Source: Pyrodictiaceae archaeon
GTDB taxonomy: Archaea > Thermoproteota > Thermoprotei_A > Sulfolobales > Pyrodictiaceae
NCBI GenBank assembly: GCA_027033675.1
Contig: JALVKZ010000162.1
Coordinates: forward strand, 1-11,328
Direction: 5' to 3'
DNA length: 11,328 nucleotides
Each line of letters begins with the position of its first letter. Positions within the stretch are counted from its first letter, which is position 1. Under the pieces are notes generated by a model. The model was not told the origin of the DNA. It saw nothing but the letters and a program-made list of their open reading frames with translations, and searched no databases. Below are positions 6,855 through 11,328 of the stretch, in pieces. Position numbers and translations under genes: made by a program.

Positions 6855-8357
6855 TTGCTGCGAGAAGTTAGTGAGCTGGCTAAGAGAATAGAGCGTACTA
6901 TTGAGCCCCTAAGTGCTATAATTGCTGGATCCGATGCCGAGAAGGAGGTAGTGAGCACTCTAGTGCAGTTCCTTGAGCAGCTAAGCGGGATAGAGTACCG
7001 AGTCGAGAACATCTACGTTAGAACCTGGACACCAATCAAGGCTTTCCTCAGCGTTTGTGGAGCCGAGTACCCTGCAAGGCTATGGCCTCGGTGTACAAGT
7101 GGCTCAGAGGTTATTGAGGCACGCGTAATTGGGCTCGAGGAGGCTTTAGCCGATTCTCGTAGTTTGCAGGGATATGCTGTCCTAGTACCTTTATCCAGGG
7201 TTGCCGAGCTGCGCTCTATTTACTCGCTCCTAGCTAAGCGCAAGCCTAGCTTACTAGTACTACGCGGCGACAATGGAACTAGGCTTGCGCTTACCGAGGC
7301 CCCATTTACCTTGACTCATTTCTGTGCAGCAGGTACCCCGGTAGTCTCTGTTCCTGAGAGAGTTGCTAGAAGCCTCCTCAGCTGTGAGAAGGCGAAGCTA
7401 GTCTACCAAGATGAACGTAGCCGGGCCGAAAGCCCCCTTATAGAGGCATGGAGCAGGAGGAGGGAGGCTTCATTACTAGTAACAACCAGCGTTGATAGCC
7501 TAGGAAGTCCCCGGGGCCAAGTCTGGGGCCTCGTAGCTGCGCTGAGTCTTTTCGCGGAGCTTGTGAGAAGCAGTATAGGCGCTAGACTAGCCATACTTCC
7601 CGCGAGCCAGCTTGGTGACCCGGTTCATCCAGGCTATGTGGTAGGGTATGGAGCAAGAATGTACTCGAAGATACTGGGAGAGAATCCTCTCGGGGACACT
7701 ACCGCGTTATCGGTCCACATCGTGCCGAGCAGCAATGTCCCCGGCATAGTGCATCCAGCTTACCTTGGGCTAGGGAGGGGCAAACGCCTAGAAAGTATGG
7801 AGGAGCTCCAATGGAGTAATGCTACGCCATTTATGCTACAGGGGTTCCCCTCCATCATCCTAGGTGTATCGCCTAGCCATGGCATAGAGAATCTGGAACC
7901 AGTAAGGAGCCTAGTAGCGTGGCTTAGAAGCCTAGTAGCTAATTGGAGCAGCTTAGTTGATAGCTGTACTGGTTTCTTCTATGCTAAGGCGCTCGAGAGG
8001 CCGATGCCTAGGCTTCATAGTGTTGTGTATAAGCTTAGACGTATTGCTGAGAAGTCCATTGACAGAGGAGATTTTCTCAGCGCTGTCTCGGCCTGCAGGG
8101 TTTTGATAAGGGTTGCCTATCGCTTCATGAGCTTGTCCAATGGAGTGCCTAGGCTCGGTGTTACCCTATTTCCACCGCTTGGCTGCATTGAAGAAGGGTT
8201 ACGGGATTGCCATGACGTTGAGACCGGGGCCCGAATTGCACTAGGCGAGGAAAACAAGGAGGTGTACAGCGTTGCTGCTAGTTATCTCGTTGATAGCCTA
8301 GAGAGGGTCTACGAGGAGTACTATGTGCGAGGCTTCTTCGCGAATGGATCCTTATAG
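6855..8357 (+). CDS. M28-peptidase-like protein with degenerate active site
   Basis: A 500-residue protein whose layout resembles M28 (aminopeptidase Y/S, glutaminyl cyclase-like) enzymes. An N-terminal segment is followed by a PA-like insert (about 60-190) and then a peptidase-like core (about 205-365). In the core, LLVTTSVDSLGSP (207-219), the helix GLVAALSLFAEL (225-236), ILPASQLGDP (247-256), LSVHIVP (285-291) and GFPSIILGVSPSH (330-342) line up with the usual metal-site blocks. The residues have changed: the His of HxD is S212, the Asp of the GAxDN block is absent, the Glu-Glu pair is S251-Q252, and the later Asp is H288. Only D214 and H342 remain. It is therefore probably not a metallopeptidase. 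No signal peptide or membrane segment is obvious. A helical, Cys-containing tail (about 370-500) is unrecognised. Start TTG at 6855 is the only in-frame start after the aIF5B stop and lacks a clear ribosome site. The family call is by eye. Confidence 0.65.
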   Translation: MLREVSELAKRIERTIEPLSAIIAGSDAEKEVVSTLVQFLEQLSGIEYRVENIYVRTWTPIKAFLSVCGAEYPARLWPRCTSGSEVIEARVIGLEEALADSRSLQGYAVLVPLSRVAELRSIYSLLAKRKPSLLVLRGDNGTRLALTEAPFTLTHFCAAGTPVVSVPERVARSLLSCEKAKLVYQDERSRAESPLIEAWSRRREASLLVTTSVDSLGSPRGQVWGLVAALSLFAELVRSSIGARLAILPASQLGDPVHPGYVVGYGARMYSKILGENPLGDTTALSVHIVPSSNVPGIVHPAYLGLGRGKRLESMEELQWSNATPFMLQGFPSIILGVSPSHGIENLEPVRSLVAWLRSLVANWSSLVDSCTGFFYAKALERPMPRLHSVVYKLRRIAEKSIDRGDFLSAVSACRVLIRVAYRFMSLSNGVPRLGVTLFPPLGCIEEGLRDCHDVETGARIALGEENKEVYSVAASYLVDSLERVYEEYYVRGFFANGSL

Positions 8358-9190
8358 AGTATTTCCTTCGCAATTTCCCTCGCTAGCTGCCATGATATTA
8401 GCCCCTTGCTATAATCTACTAGCCTCTTCGAATACTCGTCTCGCGCTGTCTCAAGCCCTATGCGTATGTATCTCTCGATGCCCTGGGCCGGGAGCCAAAT
8501 GAGTGCGTCTAAGTTAATGCTTGGGATACCAGATATGAGCGATACTTTTCCCCACGCCTTGGCGGCGAGGCCGCGTAATCGCTGAAATATGGTATCGGGT
8601 GGGGCCTCTACTATACCTGATGTGGAGGAGAGTAGGGCAACCCGTCTATCAACGGGCAGTGGTATCTTGTCAGCATTCTTTACCTCTATGCCTAGTGCCT
8701 TGAATGCGTAGTAAGCCATTTTGGCTGCAAAGACTATTGTCTTTTCAATGGGCTTTGCGCCAAGACTTCTAGATATACTTTCTACGAGGAGCCATAGATC
8801 TCTGTACTTGTCCGGTTCCATGTATATCGTTCTGAGGAGGCTACTCGCTTTCCTTATCCTTGATATTTTCTGCTCCCTCATCATCTTATTGCCCTTGCTT
8901 TGGCCAAGGAAGCTTCTCATAAATGAGTATACGTCTCTAGAGCATCCATTGGTTACAACGTATTCTGCGAACTCTGCCCAATACTTCTCCCCTTGTAAGC
9001 TAAGCCTATAGCTGACTAGCGCGTTTGCAACGACTAGCGCAACGCCGCTCTTCCCACAAATATCGAGGATTTTCTTTACAGCAGTATATTGCGGGTCATT
9101 CAACTCTATCATGTCCACAGCATGGCGCGGCACAAGTGCTAGCACATTGCCTAGGCGCTTTATGCGCTCCTCGTTAAGCAGCACACTCAT
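8321..9190 (-). CDS. AGOG-type 8-oxoguanine DNA glycosylase/AP lyase
   Basis: A 289-residue member of the archaeal AGOG family of helix-hairpin-helix glycosylases, which remove 8-oxoguanine and nick the abasic strand in base excision repair. Family blocks visible are NALVSYRLSLQGEKYW (56-71), GNKMMREQKISRIRK (100-114), KTIVFAAKMAYYAFKALGIEV (150-170; the first 20 of these are the diagnostic part), PLPVDRRVALLSSTSG (177-192) and SGIPSINLDALIWL. By analogy with Pyrobaculum AGOG, K150 would be the Schiff-base lysine and D181 the catalytic aspartate; this pairing is from memory and spacing. The ATG at 9188-9190 has a TATA element about 30 bases upstream, so the mRNA is nearly leaderless. The 3' end overlaps the convergent M28-like gene by 37 bases; the 5' end diverges from the DHH gene. 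Confidence 0.9.
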   Translation of the reverse strand: MSVLLNEERIKRLGNVLALVPRHAVDMIELNDPQYTAVKKILDICGKSGVALVVANALVSYRLSLQGEKYWAEFAEYVVTNGCSRDVYSFMRSFLGQSKGNKMMREQKISRIRKASSLLRTIYMEPDKYRDLWLLVESISRSLGAKPIEKTIVFAAKMAYYAFKALGIEVKNADKIPLPVDRRVALLSSTSGIVEAPPDTIFQRLRGLAAKAWGKVSLISGIPSINLDALIWLPAQGIERYIRIGLETARDEYSKRLVDYSKGLISWQLAREIAKEILYKDPFAKKPRT

Positions 9191-9217
9191 AGGTAGCAGC
9201 CTCTATGAGTAGTTAGG

Positions 9218-9226
9218 CTCTATACC
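9218..9226 (-). promoter_or_regulatory. TATA box for the AGOG gene
   Basis: The minus strand reads GGTATAGAG, 27 bases before the ATG at 9190. The expected transcription start is about 5 bases before the start codon, giving a leaderless-type transcript, common for first genes in Crenarchaeota. Confidence 0.55.
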
Positions 9227-9270
9227 CGCTCTAAGCCCTGAGGGTAATAATTCTTAAGGAGAAAGACTGC

Positions 9271-9276
9271 TATAAC
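9271..9276 (+). promoter_or_regulatory. Possible TATA element for the C/D box sRNA
   Basis: TATAAC lies about 20 bases before the C box. The predicted start (about 9295-9299) is slightly too close, at or just inside the box, so either the real start is a few bases earlier or the AT-rich AATAATTCTTAA at 9246-9257 is used. Confidence 0.3.
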
Positions 9277-9288
9277 CCACTTGCTAGA

Positions 9289-9359
9289 GGCCAGTGATGA
9301 CGAACACCGAGGCAGAGCCCTGCTAAGAGGCCATGAGCGGGGTCGGCGTCACTGAGGCC
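9289..9359 (+). ncRNA. Candidate C/D box sRNA (2'-O-methylation guide)
   Basis: A perfect C box GTGATGA (9294-9300) and a D box CTGA (9352-9355) are 62 bases apart from first to last base, the normal size of archaeal C/D sRNAs. GGCC at 9289-9292 and GGCC at 9356-9359 can pair as a closing stem. Inside are a poor D' (CTGC, 9320-9323) and a C'-like ATGAGC (9333-9338). The D-box guide would be GGGTCGGCGTCA (9340-9351), directing methylation of a G paired to the fifth base before the D box; I could not identify the target. The first spacer (19 bases) is longer than usual, and AGTGA/TCACT could alternatively form a plain stem, so this remains a candidate. It lies between the divergent AGOG and DHH genes. 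Confidence 0.45.
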
Positions 9360-9462
9360 CACCTTAGGCTAGATTATTACCCCGGGGGCTTCACCGCGTA
9401 GAATAGCAGTAACAGCTTATGCCACTGTTTAGGAACTGCGCTACCTAGGGGAGGGATTAGGA

Positions 9463-10458
9463 ATGAGGAGTACTATAGTGACACATACTGATCTAGACGG
9501 TGTGGCAGCTGCTGCCATATACTTACGGCTACTTGGTGGTGAGCTAGGCGTAGACACCGACATAGTGTTTACCGAGCCATACAAGCTTCACAAAACTCTC
9601 AGCAACTTGCCGAGAGGCACTAAGAGACTAGCTATAATGGATCTTGGACCTAACGCTGGTACGTTTAATGATATTGTGCACAGGCTAAGAGAGCTTAGGA
9701 GTCTAGGCATTATTGTTGAGTGGTATGATCATCACAGGTGGAGGGATGACTGGGTAAGGGAGCTAACACTCCTTGGTGTAAGAGTACACGTTGATGCCTC
9801 TACTTGCGCCGCAGGTGTTGTGGCCAGGTATGCACCTAGCGAGCTTGGTGCTGAGATAGACGAGTTCGTTGAGAAACTTGTTTCTGCTACTTGTGCAGCT
9901 GATCTATGGGTCTGGGATGATCCCTGGGCGCCTAAGCTTTATCGAGTCGTAGGTAGGTATAGAGGAGCGAAGGCTGATGAGTGGCGGCGTAGGCTTGTGA
10001 GGGGCTTCTCTGAGGGCTCTCTATGGTGGCCTGACTTAGATGAGGCGCTTGATGATTATGTGAGGCGTGAGCTTGAGGGCTTTGAGAAGAATTTGCGGCG
10101 AGCACGGGTACTAGATGTGAATGGGTGCAGGATAGTCTTTGTATTGAAGGAGCCAGGGCCTCCTAATACAAGTATACTTGGAAATAGCCTCCTGTATCGC
10201 TACCAAGCAGACATCGCCGTTATAGTTAGGAAACGGGGCACGGGACTCAGCCTGCGCTCAACTAGTGTCAATGTACAACGATTAGCCTATGCCCTGGGGG
10301 GAGGCGGTCACCCGAGAGCTGCTGGAGCACCACTCAACCTCGGCCTACTTAAGAGAATTCTCTCCACTATATGGCCAAGCGTAAGGCTGAAGCATGCACA
10401 AACCCTTGTTACAAACGCGTTGAGGTCTCTTGGAGGATGCAACGCGTTACGGGAGTAG
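9463..10458 (+). CDS. DHH/DHHA1-family phosphoesterase
   Basis: A 331-residue manganese-type phosphoesterase of the RecJ/NrnA superfamily. DHH-domain motifs are THTDLDG (7-13, ligands H8, D10, D12), MDLGPN with D60, the name motif YDHH (D89-H91), and VDAST with D111. The C-terminal DHHA1 substrate-binding domain ends in GGGGHPRAAG (279-288). It hydrolyses a phosphodiester, probably single-stranded DNA, short oligonucleotides or a nucleotide such as pAp or a cyclic dinucleotide; the sequence does not settle which. It is shorter than bacterial RecJ and lacks the OB domain. The ATG has a GGGGAGGGA ribosome site and a TATA-like CTTATG about 45 bases upstream. Its end overlaps the DUF429 gene by 22 bases; it diverges from AGOG, which suggests a nucleic-acid repair setting. 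Confidence 0.9.
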   Translation: MRSTIVTHTDLDGVAAAAIYLRLLGGELGVDTDIVFTEPYKLHKTLSNLPRGTKRLAIMDLGPNAGTFNDIVHRLRELRSLGIIVEWYDHHRWRDDWVRELTLLGVRVHVDASTCAAGVVARYAPSELGAEIDEFVEKLVSATCAADLWVWDDPWAPKLYRVVGRYRGAKADEWRRRLVRGFSEGSLWWPDLDEALDDYVRRELEGFEKNLRRARVLDVNGCRIVFVLKEPGPPNTSILGNSLLYRYQADIAVIVRKRGTGLSLRSTSVNVQRLAYALGGGGHPRAAGAPLNLGLLKRILSTIWPSVRLKHAQTLVTNALRSLGGCNALRE

Positions 10459-10985
10459 ACCTCGCAGCCAAGTCTTCCAATCCCACCGGGATAGCTGTAC
10501 TCGACGTTAGAGAGAGGAAGTTCTTAGCCATAGGACATGTATACACCGATGATGAAATATTAGATGTTGTAGCCTCGACTGATAGCTCGATAGTAGTTAT
10601 TGATGCTCCTCTCTCCTTTCCGCCTAGGGGATTGGCTTTCCGCAAAGTAGAGCTAGAGGCTATTAGGAGAGGGGCTAGGCTCTTACCTCTAACAATGCCT
10701 GCTATGAGAGTGCTCGTTGAGAGAGCCGTTAGGCTCGCTGCTAGATTGCGGCGACTAAGGGTCTCTATTTACGAAACTCATCCATGGAGTGCGCTAAGGC
10801 TGAGCGGGTGCTCGTTTCACGAGCTTCTAGAACGACTCAGAATAGCTAGCATCGAGGGAGGGCTTAGTAAACATGAGAGGGATGCTGTTATTGCTGCTTT
10901 GGTTGGGCTTTGTGTGCTAGAGGGTTGTGCTGAGCGCTTTGAAGCAGGTGGTGATGTCTTGTTTTTGTTGGAGAAGATTTGCTGA
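10437..10985 (+). CDS. DUF429 family predicted nuclease (RNase H fold)
   Basis: A 182-residue protein of the DUF429 family, annotated by fold as a predicted RNase H-like nuclease; no activity is established to my knowledge. The family pattern is complete: TGVDLAAKSSNPTGIAVLD at the N-terminus with D8, VVIDAPLSFP with D56, YETHP with E113, and SKHERDAVIAALVG with D149, a plausible acidic metal site. The frame is open to 10371, but the added residues are unlike the family, and the ATG at 10437 gives the expected start. It overlaps the end of the DHH gene by 22 bases. GGAGG abuts the ATG with no spacer, so initiation may rely on ribosomes finishing the DHH gene. The shared operon suggests a joint nuclease function. 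A T-rich stretch (10958-10970) near its 3' end may aid termination. Confidence 0.82.
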   Translation: MQRVTGVDLAAKSSNPTGIAVLDVRERKFLAIGHVYTDDEILDVVASTDSSIVVIDAPLSFPPRGLAFRKVELEAIRRGARLLPLTMPAMRVLVERAVRLAARLRRLRVSIYETHPWSALRLSGCSFHELLERLRIASIEGGLSKHERDAVIAALVGLCVLEGCAERFEAGGDVLFLLEKIC

Positions 10986-11057
10986 AAAAGAATCTTTAAC
11001 ATGTGTAAAAGTAACACTGAGTATACTACAATATCCCGGATGAGGGAAAGGAAGGAC

Positions 11058-11063
11058 TTAAAA
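11058..11063 (+). promoter_or_regulatory. TATA box for the ferredoxin gene
   Basis: TTAAAA, 40 bases before the TTG at 11103. The expected transcript start is near 11085, leaving a leader of about 18 bases that holds GGTGA. This excludes the in-frame ATG at 11040 as a start, since it would be upstream of the transcript. Confidence 0.5.
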
Positions 11064-11102
11064 CCCTCTCCATCACAATACTTCTACCACGGTGAAGAAG
11101 GC

Positions 11103-11328
11103 TTGGCGAAGATTCGCGTCTGGATTGACCGAGACCAATGCATCGCCGACATGGTGTGTGTAAGCCTCTGCCCAGACGTATTCGAGATGAGCGAGGAAGA
11201 CGGAAAGAGCCAAATCGTAGCCAAGTGGCGCACTGATCCAAACAATGTAGGCGAGGGCGTTGTCCCGGAGGATCTTAAGGACTGTGTACAGTCAGCCGTT
11301 GAGAGCTGTCCAGTCTCAATAATACACA
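11103..11328 (+). CDS. Ferredoxin, single [4Fe-4S] cluster with Asp ligand (3' end beyond window)
   Basis: The first 75 residues of a small electron carrier. The cluster motif is C13-I-A-D16-M-V-C19, with C69-P as the fourth position: the second cysteine of the usual CxxCxxC is aspartate, as in Pyrococcus furiosus ferredoxin (CIGDAICASLCP), where the Asp makes the cluster redox- and exchange-labile. C23 and C61 match the pair that forms a disulfide in that protein. A loop of about 10 residues (42-55) enlarges the middle of the protein relative to Pyrococcus. It likely serves 2-oxoacid or aldehyde:ferredoxin oxidoreductases. The start is TTG at 11103-11105 with GGTGA seven bases upstream and a TATA box at 11058; an in-frame ATG at 11040 is rejected. 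No stop is reached by 11328, but the C-terminus must be close. Confidence 0.9.
   Translation, partial: MAKIRVWIDRDQCIADMVCVSLCPDVFEMSEEDGKSQIVAKWRTDPNNVGEGVVPEDLKDCVQSAVESCPVSIIH

Noticed and set aside
6804..6857. Possible readthrough fusion of aIF5B with the M28-like protein, since both share a frame
   Set aside because: A TAG separates them, the 48-base spacer encodes nothing family-like, and aIF5B ends at its normal length.
9191..9462. tRNA gene in the AGOG-DHH intergenic region
   Set aside because: No acceptor stem with matching TTC-loop and anticodon arm could be found; the structured part fits a C/D box RNA better.
11040..11102. In-frame ATG that would extend the ferredoxin by 21 residues
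   Set aside because: The extension contains the TATA element TTAAAA and lacks ferredoxin similarity; TTG at 11103 has a good GGTGA site.
11026..11241. 71-codon minus-strand frame at the right edge
   Set aside because: Antisense to the ferredoxin gene and its promoter; Arg/Ser-rich shadow frame.
1..11328. CRISPR array, insertion sequence, toxin-antitoxin pair or integrated element
   Set aside because: No regularly spaced direct repeats, transposase, integrase or antitoxin-like gene seen; the gene content is core archaeal.

Overview
The window comes from a hyperthermophile-type archaeon of the Crenarchaeota (Thermoproteota), most plausibly Desulfurococcales/Pyrodictiaceae-like. This rests on an archaeal transcription/translation cluster (aIF2-gamma, Rpo7, Spt4, S24e, S27ae, Kae1, S6e, aIF5B), a long S6e with the crenarchaeal-style internal extension, an archaeal AGOG 8-oxoguanine glycosylase, TTG/GTG starts behind GGTG- or GAGG-type Shine-Dalgarno sites, and AT-rich archaeal TATA elements. 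The species assignment is inference only. No tRNA, rRNA, CRISPR array or insertion sequence was seen.

Positions 1-4781 lie entirely on the minus strand. Read in the direction of transcription, S6e comes first and is followed by a U-rich terminator. Then comes a long run with its own promoter: aIF2-gamma, an Fcf1-like PIN nuclease, RNA polymerase subunit Rpo7 (RpoE'), Spt4 (RpoE''), GTP-dependent dephospho-CoA kinase, S24e, S27ae and the 5' end of kae1, which leaves the window at base 1. It combines initiator tRNA delivery, probable rRNA processing, RNA polymerase accessory subunits, ribosomal proteins and tRNA t6A modification, with one coenzyme A biosynthesis enzyme in the middle.

Positions 4782-4985 are a divergent promoter region with a GGGCCC-armed inverted repeat. 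Rightwards, aIF5B (IF2/eIF5B GTPase) is followed by a 500-residue protein that resembles M28 aminopeptidases in fold but has lost nearly every metal-binding and catalytic residue. This is the most unusual gene here. It converges with, and overlaps by 37 bases, the AGOG glycosylase on the minus strand.

Positions 9191-9462 separate AGOG from a divergent pair of plus-strand genes, a DHH/DHHA1 phosphoesterase and a DUF429 (RNase H-fold) predicted nuclease, which overlap by 22 bases. The intergenic region holds a likely C/D box sRNA. AGOG, DHH and DUF429 form a possible DNA or nucleic-acid repair neighbourhood. The right edge carries the truncated start of a single-cluster ferredoxin with an Asp in place of one cluster-ligand Cys, as in Pyrococcus furiosus ferredoxin.
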